Positions 33,400-42,586 of a stretch of DNA of 50,177 nt are shown here, piece by piece. Position 1 is the stretch's first letter, and each line of letters opens with the position of its first letter. The DNA is from PUMD01 sp964599275 (GTDB lineage: Bacteria; Bacillota; Sulfobacillia; SLMV01), in the NCBI GenBank assembly GCA_964599275.1, contig CAZRFK010000008.1, forward strand, positions 1 to 50,177, in the 5' to 3' direction. The position numbers were made by a program, and so were the translations under genes. The notes beneath the pieces were generated by a model. It was not told the origin of the DNA. It saw only the letters and a program-made list of their open reading frames with translations, and ran no database searches.

Positions 33400-35040
33400 A
33401 TGAAACCAGAGATTAAATGTTCATCTGTGATAATCACTATAGGATTGCTGCTGATGTTGGTGTCCCTGACTTCAGGCTGTACTGCAGAGAGGAATACAGC
33501 CCGTGACGGATCTGTTGAAGTTGAACAAGTCCAGCAGGAAGAGCAGCATGTGGATTTAAAGCTGGACCTCCCCACTGATGCTCTTTACATTGTGGTTCGC
33601 ACAGAAGACTTCAACCTGATACCCGGACAGATATCGTCTAGTGATCTGGCTTCGACAGTGGTCGCCAGACAGATGTTCAGAAGTCTGGCTCTACCCACTG
33701 GAAAAGGGGAAGCAGAAAAAGATCTGGCTAGTGATTGGTGGTCAGAAGCTGATAATCAAGTGTGGAATGTAGCTTTGAATGATGGAGCTGTTATGCATGA
33801 TGGTACCCGACTGACTGCTGACTATATAGCTGAACTCTGGAATCCTCACCTGCACGGTGAACTGGATTCTCCAGCTGCAGTGGCCCTTTCCAATGTTGAA
33901 GATGTTCAGGTGATTGACGAACACCATCTGCGGTTTCATCTGCAGCGTCCAGACGGACAATTTCCTGCATCTGTCCTCACTTCTGCAGCCTTGATGATTG
34001 GTGAGACTGATGATGTGGACGATCAGGAAAATCTTATTGGCTCGGGGGCCTTCAGGTTTTTCAGGTATACCTCTTACGGGGCAGCGGTGCTGCGCCCTAT
34101 TAATGAGGAGCAGCTGCAGTTTTCTTCCCTGGTTTTTCAGCCGTTGAGTGCTGATATTGATTTATCAGAGCCCGAGGACTGGAGTGAGGAGACTGACGAA
34201 ATGCTTCGGCGGGCCGATGTAATTATGTATTTGCACCCGGATGAGGTGCAGTCTGTGCAGTCAAATCTATACCTGCGGGTGATTTCATCTCCCGGATTTA
34301 ACGTGCGCGGACTGGTAGTTAATGACCGCATCACTCCTTTTAATTCTGTTCAACTTCGAAAGGCTTTGTTTTATGCCCTGGGCAGCGGAGATGATATCAT
34401 CAGCAGCCTGGACCCCGGTTCAGATCTCCGCTATATATCGTCCACCTCAACCTGGCTGCCCAGTTCACATCCTTTAAATGATGAAATGCCTCTGTTGGGA
34501 AATGCTGAGCCAGAGCGCGCCGCTGAATTTTTCATGGATGCAGGTTTGACCCGCAATGACGAGGGCTACTGGGAGCATGAGAGGGGGCAAGCCACCGTTC
34601 CGCTGGAGTGCAATATCCTGTTGCCCAAAGATTCTTTTGCGGTGTCTGATTTGGTGGCACAAGAGATGACGCAAAGATTGGAAAACGCAGGAGTGAGAGT
34701 GGTCAAAGACTGGGTGCCGTGGCGTCAGTTTTTATCCCGGTTTTTTTCTAAACAGTATGATATAGCGTTTACCGGATGGGGTAGTTGGTCGGCAGCCCCG
34801 GAGAATTTCCTCGCTCCCTGGTTGTACTCACAAGGAGTAAATACTATTAATGAGCAGGATCGTCTGAATGTAGACCAGATGCTCGAATATGAGAGCACAT
34901 CTGAAGACGTACTGCGGTGGCTGGGTGAACAGTACCTGTTTTTACCGCTTTACACAACAGAAGTCACTGTCGCTGTGCGCAGGGACCTGAGCTCGTTATC
35001 TGAACTTCTGCCTGTGCCTCGTTTTCACCTGATAGAGTAA
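33400..35040 (+). CDS. Family 5 extracellular solute-binding lipoprotein (peptide/nickel type)
   Basis: The 546-residue protein has a lipoprotein signal (IITIGLLLMLVSLTSGC; Cys27 would be lipidated), then a SBP_bac_5 domain: WNVALNDGAVMHDGTRLTAD near residue 125 replaces the usual W-x-F-x-L-R-x-G-V-x-F-x-D-G block, IGSGAFRFFRYTSYGAAVLR follows, and FNSVQLRKALFYALG is the mid-domain helix. The family delivers oligopeptides, nickel or similar ligands to ABC permeases. GGAGG six bases before the ATG fixes the start. No permease or ATPase genes lie nearby, so it must work with a remote transporter or as an orphan receptor. Confidence 0.88.
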   Translation: MKPEIKCSSVIITIGLLLMLVSLTSGCTAERNTARDGSVEVEQVQQEEQHVDLKLDLPTDALYIVVRTEDFNLIPGQISSSDLASTVVARQMFRSLALPTGKGEAEKDLASDWWSEADNQVWNVALNDGAVMHDGTRLTADYIAELWNPHLHGELDSPAAVALSNVEDVQVIDEHHLRFHLQRPDGQFPASVLTSAALMIGETDDVDDQENLIGSGAFRFFRYTSYGAAVLRPINEEQLQFSSLVFQPLSADIDLSEPEDWSEETDEMLRRADVIMYLHPDEVQSVQSNLYLRVISSPGFNVRGLVVNDRITPFNSVQLRKALFYALGSGDDIISSLDPGSDLRYISSTSTWLPSSHPLNDEMPLLGNAEPERAAEFFMDAGLTRNDEGYWEHERGQATVPLECNILLPKDSFAVSDLVAQEMTQRLENAGVRVVKDWVPWRQFLSRFFSKQYDIAFTGWGSWSAAPENFLAPWLYSQGVNTINEQDRLNVDQMLEYESTSEDVLRWLGEQYLFLPLYTTEVTVAVRRDLSSLSELLPVPRFHLIE

Positions 35041-35073
35041 AATTGTAATACAGTGTTTATAGATTTTATTGAT

Positions 35074-35122
35074 GTGTGTGATAGGATGTATATGATACGA
35101 CGTTACTACATCTGCTACACAC
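35074..35122 (+). promoter_or_regulatory. Bipartite hairpin in the leader of the second solute-binding protein gene
   Basis: GTGTGT (35074-35079) pairs with ACACAC (35117-35122), and GATGTA (35085-35090) with TACATC (35107-35112), forming a two-stage stem across a small internal loop. It ends 37 bases before the TTG start. There is no T-tract, so it is not a terminator. Its function is unknown. Confidence 0.35.
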
Positions 35123-35159
35123 CTGTATTTGAATTGCTTGAATCGGAGGGACTTTCGAG

Positions 35160-36866
35160 TTGAGAACGAGATTTCAGAGAAAACTCCTATATTTGCTGAT
35201 AGCTGTGATGGTTTTGATCGTTGGGTTCAGATTTTTTGGGGCGCATGATTCAGAAGGAGAGGTTGAAACTCTGCAAATGGAGTCGTCAGACTCAGGGGGG
35301 CAGTTGCAGGTGGGGATTCCCAATCCGGTTAGCACACTGGATCCACATCGTGCCACCGGGCCTTCTGAGCTGGTTGTTGTTGGAGCAATAACGGACTCAC
35401 TCTTCGAGTTTGACGCGGTTGACGGAATCTCTGGTTCGGTGGTAAAGGACTGGGACATCGAGGATGAAGGACTAACCTATGTCTTTCATATAGAGCCGGG
35501 AATCAAATTTGTCGATGGTACATCCTGTGATGCCGAGGCAGTTCGCAAAAACCTACAGAGGATGCAGGAATTAGGCTCTCCAATACTGTCACAGGCGTGG
35601 CTTGATTCCATTGCTGATAAAACTGTTGTCGATGATCTGACACTGAGATTGGACCTGCATTATCCTGACCCGAATCTGTTGTTTCATCTCAGCCGGCCCC
35701 AGACCGGGTTGGTTTCACCTGAGGCTGTGCAGAAGCTGAAAGATGACTTTGCCTGGGCACCAGTGGGGTTGGGACCGTTTAAGGTTATAACTCCAGCCGA
35801 AGAAGATAGGGTTGATATAACCGTCCGAGCACGCCGGTTGGAACATCCACAATATGAAAGGGCTCCCCATGAACATGAAAAAGATCCTGGTGAGCATGAA
35901 AGAGGAGTATTCTCAGTGGAACTGGAATCTGCTCTTTCGTATTGGCAGGATGATCCGGCGTTAACCGGCATTACTTTCACGGTCTATGATCCGGATTCCG
36001 ATGGTGCTGTAGATTTACTGACACGAGATTTTGACATACTTGTGGATCTGAATCCCTCGATAGATGTTTCTCCGGATATCGGGGAGGCTGAGTATCGCCC
36101 AAACTTCGATCATCATTTGCTCATGTTCAATCTGGCCCATCCAGATCTGGCTGATGCGAGGGTGCGTCGTGCCTTGGATCTGGCTGTAGACCGCGAACAG
36201 CTGATATCCGAAGCGCTAAAGGGTGGAGCTGCTAAGATGGATATTGGAGATACCCCCTTGATGTCTGATGTTGATGACTCTGAAGATGCTTCCCAGGATG
36301 AGAATGTTGAAAAGGCGAAACAGCTTCTGGATGATGTCTACGCAGAGGGAATGCAAGACCCGCTCCAGTTGGAAGTATTGAGTGATCCGGCACAAGAGCG
36401 AGTTGCGGTTTCTGAACTGTTGATAGAGCAGCTGCAGCGGGTGGGAGTACAGGCAGAACTTGAAGTGGTTGAGAGAGAGGAATACTACAACCGTATGCGT
36501 GCTGGTGAATACCATCTTTCGTACTGGGTTTTGCTTCCGTGGATCGCCGATCCATCTGGATACACTGTAAATTTACGTTCCGATAATTACTGGAATGTCT
36601 CCCAGTTGTGGAATCACCCTGAACTTGGTGGCGATTTTGAGGATAAGCTCGATCAACTGCTGATTGATGCGGCTTCATCCTCAGACCCCGACGAAAGGAA
36701 GGAGCTCCTAGATGAGTACTTCTTCCACGTAAATAAGGAACAGATATTCGTCAGCTTATGGCACACCCGTATCAGGGTTGCCCGGACTAATCATGTAAGA
36801 GGAATTGAGCATCCCTACGGTTTTTATCTGGATTTTGGCGGTGCATATTTCCTGGAAGGTGAATGA
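35160..36866 (+). CDS. Family 5 extracellular solute-binding protein, membrane-anchored, with His/Glu-rich insertion
   Basis: The 568-residue protein has the N-terminal helix LLYLLIAVMVLIVGFRFF without a lipobox, so it is either anchored or cleaved by signal peptidase I. The SBP_bac_5 domain follows: STLDPHRATGPSELVVVGAI, YVFHIEPGIKFVDGTSCDAE, GLGPFKVI, LADARVRRALDLAVDREQLI. Residues 229-248 form an insertion rich in His and Glu (HPQYERAPHEHEKDPGEHER) that could bind a metal. The start is TTG 35160 after GGAGGG. It lies 119 bases after a paralogous gene, again without permease genes. Ligand unknown. Confidence 0.88.
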   Translation: MRTRFQRKLLYLLIAVMVLIVGFRFFGAHDSEGEVETLQMESSDSGGQLQVGIPNPVSTLDPHRATGPSELVVVGAITDSLFEFDAVDGISGSVVKDWDIEDEGLTYVFHIEPGIKFVDGTSCDAEAVRKNLQRMQELGSPILSQAWLDSIADKTVVDDLTLRLDLHYPDPNLLFHLSRPQTGLVSPEAVQKLKDDFAWAPVGLGPFKVITPAEEDRVDITVRARRLEHPQYERAPHEHEKDPGEHERGVFSVELESALSYWQDDPALTGITFTVYDPDSDGAVDLLTRDFDILVDLNPSIDVSPDIGEAEYRPNFDHHLLMFNLAHPDLADARVRRALDLAVDREQLISEALKGGAAKMDIGDTPLMSDVDDSEDASQDENVEKAKQLLDDVYAEGMQDPLQLEVLSDPAQERVAVSELLIEQLQRVGVQAELEVVEREEYYNRMRAGEYHLSYWVLLPWIADPSGYTVNLRSDNYWNVSQLWNHPELGGDFEDKLDQLLIDAASSSDPDERKELLDEYFFHVNKEQIFVSLWHTRIRVARTNHVRGIEHPYGFYLDFGGAYFLEGE

Positions 36867-36877
36867 CTGAGGATGGG

Positions 36878-38260
36878 TCATACATCGATTTCCTTCCAGC
36901 CTCCTGAACGGAATCTCAACGTTGCCAAAATTGCGCGTACAAACCAGTCAATGACCATGGCCAGCCATACCCAGTTTAACCCCTTGCCCAGATAATTGAC
37001 GAAGAAATAGGCCAGTGACAGTCGAACCAACCATATGCTGGCAGTGGAAATATACAACATCATTTTGGTATCGCCGGCACCACGGAGTCCACCCGCCAGG
37101 ACAAAGAAGGTAGCCATCGGAATCTGAGCAAAGGCCACTATGCGCAGCAGGTCCTGGCCCTGTTCAATTACCGTGACGTCGGTAGTGTATATACGCATGA
37201 GCAGTCCTGGTACTCCCAGAAGCACTAACATCATCAATCCCATGAAGCAGGCGGCAAGCTTCCACGCTTCCCAGCCGCTGCGCTCAGCGACTTCGGGTTG
37301 TTCAGCTCCGAGATTTTGCCCTACCAAAGCAGCTGCAGCAGTAGCGAACCCAAAGGCTGGCATGTAGGATATTGATTCTGCGTTAATTGCAATCGTATGA
37401 GAAGCATAGGCCAGAGTTCCCAGGCCGGCCACTACCCGCATGTACAAAATCTGCCCAGCTCTGCTTATGAATTGTTCCACAGCAGCGGGAATTCCCACCT
37501 TGATAACCCGGGAGGTCATCTTCCAATCAAAAGTGAAAAAGTCTTCCGCTTTCATTTCGAGGGCTGATGATTTACCGGAGAAAACCATGTATATAAGTAC
37601 AATGCCTCCCAATCCCCGGGACAACGAGGTGGCGAGCCCGGCGCCTCTTACCCCCATGGCCGGGAGTCCCAAATGTCCAAAAATGAGCACAAAATTCAAA
37701 ATTGGATTTATCACGTTTATAGCGGCATTGACCTTCATGGGAGTCTTGGTATCACCTGCACCTCGTAAGGCTGCAGTGATCATCATGGCTGCCAGCATGA
37801 AGGCAAGCCCGGGAAGCATCCAGCGGATGTAGCTGGTTCCCAGCTGCAGCACTTCTGGTTCAGGTCCCATGATGGAGATGACGTTGGAGGCGAATATATA
37901 GGAAGGAATGCCCACCACAACGGCCAAGCCCATGGCCAACAGCAGTGACTGCCGCAGGGCATTGCTGGCGTCGCGATGTTCCTCTGCTCCTACGCATCGC
38001 GCAACTACTGCGGTGGTTCCCGTTGCCAGGGCGCCAAACAGTGCAAATATCAGCATGAAAGGCTGAATACTTATTCCAACAGCGGCTATTGAAGCGGCCC
38101 CGAGACGTCCCACCATCGCCATATCCACAACATGGGTGAAGGTTGCCAGCGCCTGTTCAACAACGACAGGCCAGGCAAGGTTGAAAATGGACTTTCTGAT
38201 CTCATTTTGATCGGCGTCTTCGGGCAGCCTGGCCTTACTCTTTTTATCTGTAGTCTGCAT
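36878..38260 (-). CDS. MATE-family multidrug/Na+ efflux transporter
   Basis: The 460-residue membrane protein has the twelve-helix MATE layout in two related halves. The first half begins SIFNLAWPVVVEQALATFTH and contains MAMVGRLGAASIAAVGIS. The second begins VIKVGIPAAVEQFISRAGQI and contains TFFVLAGGLRGAGDTK, typical of NorM/DinF-type exporters that expel drugs in exchange for Na+ or H+. I chose ATG 38260 (GGAAGGAAAG upstream) over an in-frame ATG 46 codons earlier at 38398, which has no good ribosome binding site. It is convergent with the solute-binding protein gene, 11 bases apart. Confidence 0.93.
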   Translation of the reverse strand: MQTTDKKSKARLPEDADQNEIRKSIFNLAWPVVVEQALATFTHVVDMAMVGRLGAASIAAVGISIQPFMLIFALFGALATGTTAVVARCVGAEEHRDASNALRQSLLLAMGLAVVVGIPSYIFASNVISIMGPEPEVLQLGTSYIRWMLPGLAFMLAAMMITAALRGAGDTKTPMKVNAAINVINPILNFVLIFGHLGLPAMGVRGAGLATSLSRGLGGIVLIYMVFSGKSSALEMKAEDFFTFDWKMTSRVIKVGIPAAVEQFISRAGQILYMRVVAGLGTLAYASHTIAINAESISYMPAFGFATAAAALVGQNLGAEQPEVAERSGWEAWKLAACFMGLMMLVLLGVPGLLMRIYTTDVTVIEQGQDLLRIVAFAQIPMATFFVLAGGLRGAGDTKMMLYISTASIWLVRLSLAYFFVNYLGKGLNWVWLAMVIDWFVRAILATLRFRSGGWKEIDV

Positions 38261-38613
38261 TATAAATCTTTCCTTCCCCAAGGCCAACAAAGTATTTACG
38301 ATAAATATTTTTAACAAATAAATGGCTGCTGTCAAGCCCCACAGTCTTAAAGTAGCCCTCATAAAAAGGGCACACCGCAACAGAGGTATCTCTTTCATTT
38401 GTCAATCATTTTACCCTTGTTGACATCTTACGGGTAGTCCCAGTTTGAGTCAGTGGAATGCTGATGTACAGGTACAGGAGTTGACAGTCATTCATTTTCA
38501 TGTTCTCTGACATTTTTGACTCATACCATCTTTTTACAGAGTATCACCTGTTTTACGAATGACTGCTAGCAGCCTGATTTTGGATATGTGTCATCCTGTT
38601 CAACTAACATATT
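38261..38613. other. Intergenic region upstream of the MATE gene
   Basis: About 350 bases lie between the MATE start and the D-aminoacylase terminator. An in-frame hydrophobic extension of the MATE frame occupies 38261-38398 but lacks a ribosome binding site. I see no other gene, no clear promoter and no RNA motif. Confidence 0.4.
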
Positions 38614-38657
38614 CAATAAAAGGAGAGCCAAAATGCATGAGACTTTTTGGCTCTCCT
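38614..38657 (-). terminator. Rho-independent terminator of the D-aminoacylase gene
   Basis: On the minus strand AGGAGAGCCAAAA (38657-38645) pairs perfectly with TTTTGGCTCTCCT (38633-38621), and TTTTATT follows. It lies about 50 bases after the stop codon of the gene ending at 38706. Confidence 0.9.
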
Positions 38658-38705
38658 GATTCTGCAGTTATGACCTGAGTGTTGCTCTCATTCAGACTTC
38701 AATAA

Positions 38706-40337
38706 TCAGTACACCATGCGACCCTGAGTGTCGCGCAATACTTTTCCTGACCGTACGTCCTGAACCTCACCATCTTTGGCTGCTATCTGCCCGTTAACCA
38801 GTACATAATTTATTCCCTCAGGTCCTGCACATGGATTGTCGACAGTTGCTTCATCAGAGATGGTATCCGGGTCAAACAAAACCAGATCGGCTGCGAACCC
38901 CCGGGTGAGAATGCCGCGGTTGTCCAACTCAATTCGTTCGGCAGGAAGACCTGTCATCTTGTAAACTGCTTCCTCCAGTGTCAGCAGATGTTCTTCACGC
39001 ACGTACTTGCTGAGGACACGCGGAAAGGTTCCGTACTGTCGTGGATGTACCGTAGGCCAGTCTTCATCGCTTTTTAGATCTTCAGTTAAACTGCGAATTG
39101 AGGAGTCACTACCGATCATCACCAGAGGATGAGCAACGATAGTGCGGACGTCATCTTCATCCATTATGCCGGCAATTTTGACCTTCAGGTCGTTTTCACA
39201 TAACAGGTGGTGAACAGCTCCGGCCAGATCAGTTCCAAGATGGGTGGCTACTTCGCCAACGTCCAACCATTCATAGTCTTTAATTTCACTGCATTGAACG
39301 ACACCGTAGTGACTGAGTCTAGAGCTCACGTAGGTTGGTTCTTCGCGGAAGGCGCGGCGTATTTCTTCCTCTGCTCCTTCAGAATGCAGATTATTGAGGG
39401 TGTCCTGTGTGGAGTCGGCGCGCAGTTTTGCAGGCAGTACTCTTTCCAGAGACATAACGGCAGAGTAAGGATAGGGATAAACATCGGCCATGAGTTCAAC
39501 TCCCATTTCCTGTCCCTGTTCCAGAATGGCCAGGACTTCATCGCTGCGTCCCCAGTTGTCCTTGCCCACAACTTTTTGGTGTGCCACCTGAGGGACTGCG
39601 CCAGTTCTCATGCCAATCTCTAACACTTCCCAGGTGGCGCGGTGTACATTTGCCCACTGGTCAGCTATGTGACTGGTATAAAGACCGCGGTGTTCTCCAA
39701 CAACCCTGGTTAATTCGACGATCTCCCGGAATCCGGCGTGACACCCCGGAGTGTAAGCCCGACCTGTGCTCAGTCCAAATGCTCCCATTTCCATGCTTTC
39801 GCTGATCAGTTCAGCCATCCGATCAATTTCAGGTTCGGTGGGAAAACGCGTTTCCTGTCCCATTACACAAGCTCGAACACTACCCTGTCCTACGAATAGC
39901 CCGTGATTGTTCCCCAGTCCCTGCTGCTGAACTTTGACAAAGAAATCGTCCAGAGTTCGCCAGTCAATCTCAAGTTCTTCAACTCTTTTTTGGTAGCGCT
40001 CGGCCATCGCTTTTGACATTGGGGCGACACTGGAGCCGCAGTTTCCTCCAATTTCCGTTGTAACTCCCATCAGAAGCGATGATTCAGTATCTGGGTTTGT
40101 CAATACAGAGCGATCTGAGTGAGTGTGTAGATCGATAAATCCAGGGCAAACGGACTTGCCCTGTGCATCTATGACTTCTTTGGCGCGCGACTGCGCCTCG
40201 GAAGGATTCTGTCGTTTGTCTTCGGGAAGTCTGTTTACTTTTGCTAATTTTTCTCCTTCAATTCCAACTTCGCCCCAAAAAGCGGGCTGACCTGTTCCGT
40301 CTATGACCTGTGCGTTAATAATTAGAAGATCCAGCAT
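38706..40337 (-). CDS. N-acyl-D-amino-acid deacylase (D-aminoacylase), amidohydrolase superfamily
   Basis: The 543-residue zinc amidohydrolase would release D-amino acids from N-acyl-D-amino acids or D-containing peptides. Hallmarks are CPGFIDLHTHSD (about 64-75, first metal histidines), TTEIGGNCGSSVAP (the metal-bridging Cys expected in NCG), LSTGRAYTPG, YTSHIADQ, AHQKVVG and MIGSDSSIRS (catalytic Asp). The small C-terminal beta part (GFAADLVLFDPDTI, VLVNGQIA) completes the fold. No signal peptide is seen. AAAGGAG lies 13 bases before the ATG, a little far. It has its own terminator and probably its own promoter. Use of D-amino acids from peptidoglycan or peptides fits the peptidase-rich context. 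Confidence 0.93.
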   Translation of the reverse strand: MLDLLIINAQVIDGTGQPAFWGEVGIEGEKLAKVNRLPEDKRQNPSEAQSRAKEVIDAQGKSVCPGFIDLHTHSDRSVLTNPDTESSLLMGVTTEIGGNCGSSVAPMSKAMAERYQKRVEELEIDWRTLDDFFVKVQQQGLGNNHGLFVGQGSVRACVMGQETRFPTEPEIDRMAELISESMEMGAFGLSTGRAYTPGCHAGFREIVELTRVVGEHRGLYTSHIADQWANVHRATWEVLEIGMRTGAVPQVAHQKVVGKDNWGRSDEVLAILEQGQEMGVELMADVYPYPYSAVMSLERVLPAKLRADSTQDTLNNLHSEGAEEEIRRAFREEPTYVSSRLSHYGVVQCSEIKDYEWLDVGEVATHLGTDLAGAVHHLLCENDLKVKIAGIMDEDDVRTIVAHPLVMIGSDSSIRSLTEDLKSDEDWPTVHPRQYGTFPRVLSKYVREEHLLTLEEAVYKMTGLPAERIELDNRGILTRGFAADLVLFDPDTISDEATVDNPCAGPEGINYVLVNGQIAAKDGEVQDVRSGKVLRDTQGRMVY

Positions 40338-40674
40338 TAAAGTGCGGTCACTCCTTTCTGAGGATACGATCCGCTGAACTTCAATTTACCCAGCTGTAAG
40401 TGCTTTGAACTGCCCATACAATAAGTTAACTCAATTTGCGGAGCAGCTGCAGGCACTGGTTCCGGGTACACAAAATGTTTCGTCAACTGGATATGATATC
40501 CTGCCTGAGTTTAGGATGTACTGTTTAAATGCAATCAATGACAAAAATATATCTGGTAATAAGTTCAGGTGGATTCTCAGCACAGTTGTATTTTGAGGTT
40601 GAAAATAGCTTCCAGGAAAAAGTGACCTGATTTGCTCAATCTATCGCCATCAAACCAGAAATCATCCAGGATAA
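40338..40674. other. Intergenic region with no recognised gene
   Basis: The 337 bases lie between the minus-strand solute-binding protein gene (stop at 40675) and its minus-strand neighbour D-aminoacylase. A 63-codon plus-strand ORF (40405-40596) starts with TTG and lacks a ribosome binding site. Only the ribosome binding site of D-aminoacylase is recognisable. Confidence 0.4.
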
Positions 40675-42279
40675 TCAGCTCCCATTATCGAGTTCATGCA
40701 TAAAAATGCGGTGTGATTCCCATAAGGTGGGGCCGGGCCCCCACTGCAGACCTCCCACGTTTTCACAGACCAGGATGTAGTGCTGCGGCCACTGCATCCA
40801 TACCGCGGGCATATCAGCCTTGAGAAGATCTAACATGCTTTTTGCCAGTTCTTCACGTTTTGAGAGGGAAGATTTGCGAAACTGTGCCAGAAGCCGGTTC
40901 ATCTCGGGGTTGTAGTACATTGAGTCGTTATATCCTCCAGAAATTTCAGTACTGGATAGTAGGTGGTGCAGATCAGGATCAGGTCCGGTCTGGACCTGTA
41001 CTAAAATAGCTTCGTACGACCTGTCCTGCAGTTTCTGGTCTACTTCCGAAAGATGCATGATTTCTACTTCCACAGCAATATCGTACTGTGATAGTTCTTT
41101 TTGTATCCATTTGGCGATGTCGGGCAGGTTTCTCCAGTCGGGCACCAGCAGGATAAACTGGGCCGGTTCACCATCTTTGTACCTGACCCCCCTGTCGCTG
41201 AGCACCCAGCCCATCTCTTCCAGCTTTTGACGAAGGTCTTCAGAGGTCGGGGAATTGTCCTTTCCAGGTTGCTGCTCGGAGATAATTTCCAGTTGAGTTT
41301 CCTGCGGCCACGGATGCCCGGCGATGGTTTCTGGGCTGAATCTGTTTTGCAAAGCACTGCGAATTATTGCATCTATGGTGCGGCGGACGCTGGAGTCCTG
41401 TAAAAAAGGAGTATTGGGGGGTATGGCCAGATAAAGAGTTTCCCAACTGGGAATAGCTTCTATTTTCAAATCAGCTGTATCTTGTAACCTGGTTTCGCTC
41501 CAGGTCCAAGTGCAGTCAGCGTATCCAGATTCAACTGACTGAACCCGGAGATTATCATCTTCAAAGGGGACCAGTTTGATGCTGTCCAGATGAGGCTGTC
41601 CTCCCCAGTAACTGGAGTTTGCCTCAAGTACAGTGGATGTGTGTGGAGACCATTTTTCCAGTTGAAATGGTCCAGTCCCCACTGGATTATGATTGTAAAC
41701 CAGCTGCCGGTAACTTGACCCCCAGTGAACGGCAATTAAGGGTACTGTGGCCAGCTGTGGTAAAGTTCGGCGAGGGTTAAAAAGGTGCAGGCGTACAGAG
41801 TACCGGTCAATCTTTTCTGTTGATTCTAAATTGCCGAAAAGATGTGCCAAGGGAGAGGGGAGGTTGTCCTCGTCCCGGATGCTTTTATGCGTATGCAGTA
41901 CATCGTCTGCGGTGAAAGGTTCATCGTCGTGCCATTTCACTCCCGGCCGGAGGTGAATTTCCCAGGTGCGCCCGTCATCTTCGGAATGCCAGTTGGTGGC
42001 CAAAATTGGCCGGAGGGTTCCTGTTGGACCGTAGGCAGCCAGGGGTTCGTGGATCAAATGACTGGCCAGACGTGTTGCCGGGTCGGTTACCTGAAAAGGA
42101 AATAGATTTCCTACCATACCCGGAACAGCACAGATCAGCTGACCTCCTGCGGGTTTTTCTTCTGGTGGCTCAGGTTGAACCTCGGGTTGATCTGGAGTTT
42201 GCACAATGCTGAGATAAAATGCGGCTGCTGCCACAGCAACAAGTATTATCGGTGCTAACTTCTTTACTGTCTCAGACAT
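40675..42279 (-). CDS. Family 5 extracellular solute-binding protein (oligopeptide type)
   Basis: The 534-residue protein has an N-terminal helix (LAPIILVAVAAAAFYLSIV) without a lipobox, a Pro/Glu-rich linker (QPEVQPEPPEEKP), then SBP_bac_5 blocks: ATRLASHLIHEPLAAYGPTG, TWEIHLRPGVKWHDDEPFTA (a very good family signature), NPVGTGPFQLEKWSPHTST and NRLLAQFRKSSLSKREELAK. It should bind peptides outside the membrane. GGAAAGGATG precedes the ATG. As with the other two binding proteins here, no permease or ATPase gene is next to it. It is divergent from the M42 peptidase gene. Confidence 0.9.
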   Translation of the reverse strand: MSETVKKLAPIILVAVAAAAFYLSIVQTPDQPEVQPEPPEEKPAGGQLICAVPGMVGNLFPFQVTDPATRLASHLIHEPLAAYGPTGTLRPILATNWHSEDDGRTWEIHLRPGVKWHDDEPFTADDVLHTHKSIRDEDNLPSPLAHLFGNLESTEKIDRYSVRLHLFNPRRTLPQLATVPLIAVHWGSSYRQLVYNHNPVGTGPFQLEKWSPHTSTVLEANSSYWGGQPHLDSIKLVPFEDDNLRVQSVESGYADCTWTWSETRLQDTADLKIEAIPSWETLYLAIPPNTPFLQDSSVRRTIDAIIRSALQNRFSPETIAGHPWPQETQLEIISEQQPGKDNSPTSEDLRQKLEEMGWVLSDRGVRYKDGEPAQFILLVPDWRNLPDIAKWIQKELSQYDIAVEVEIMHLSEVDQKLQDRSYEAILVQVQTGPDPDLHHLLSSTEISGGYNDSMYYNPEMNRLLAQFRKSSLSKREELAKSMLDLLKADMPAVWMQWPQHYILVCENVGGLQWGPGPTLWESHRIFMHELDNGS

Positions 42280-42378
42280 GAAGACATCCTTTCCTGGGAC
42301 TGTATATTCACTTATATTCAGATGAATGACAATACATTATCGGTGCTCACTCAGTGGCAATGAGAGGATGAAAAAGGA

Positions 42379-42384
42379 TATAAT
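42379..42384 (+). promoter_or_regulatory. Candidate -10 box (TATAAT) in the gap before the M42 gene
   Basis: A perfect TATAAT lies in the 307-base divergent gap (42280-42586), with a weak -35-like TGGCAA at 42355-42360 (18-base spacing). Transcription from here would give an untranslated leader of nearly 200 bases before the M42 start. Nothing else is recognised in the gap. Confidence 0.35.
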
Positions 42385-42586
42385 TTAAGAGGTTTCAGGG
42401 GAGCTGGGTAGCTGAACATGACAAGAGTTTTCCAACACGCCATCAGAAACAGGAAATGAGGAGTCTGACGAGGAAATGCACAATGGGCCTCGTCTTCAAG
42501 TCAGTGAATTCATTTGGCGGCTGCAGATCTGAGGGTCCAGTGACTAAATAGATTACTGGAGTTTTATCAAACTGAGGGAGGATTTT

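Noticed and set aside
38261..38398. 46-codon N-terminal extension of the MATE protein
   Set aside because: ATG 38260 has a good ribosome binding site and matches the family N-terminus; the upstream ATG has none.
40405..40596. 63-codon plus-strand ORF in the gap at 40.4 kb
   Set aside because: TTG start with no ribosome binding site and no recognisable features.
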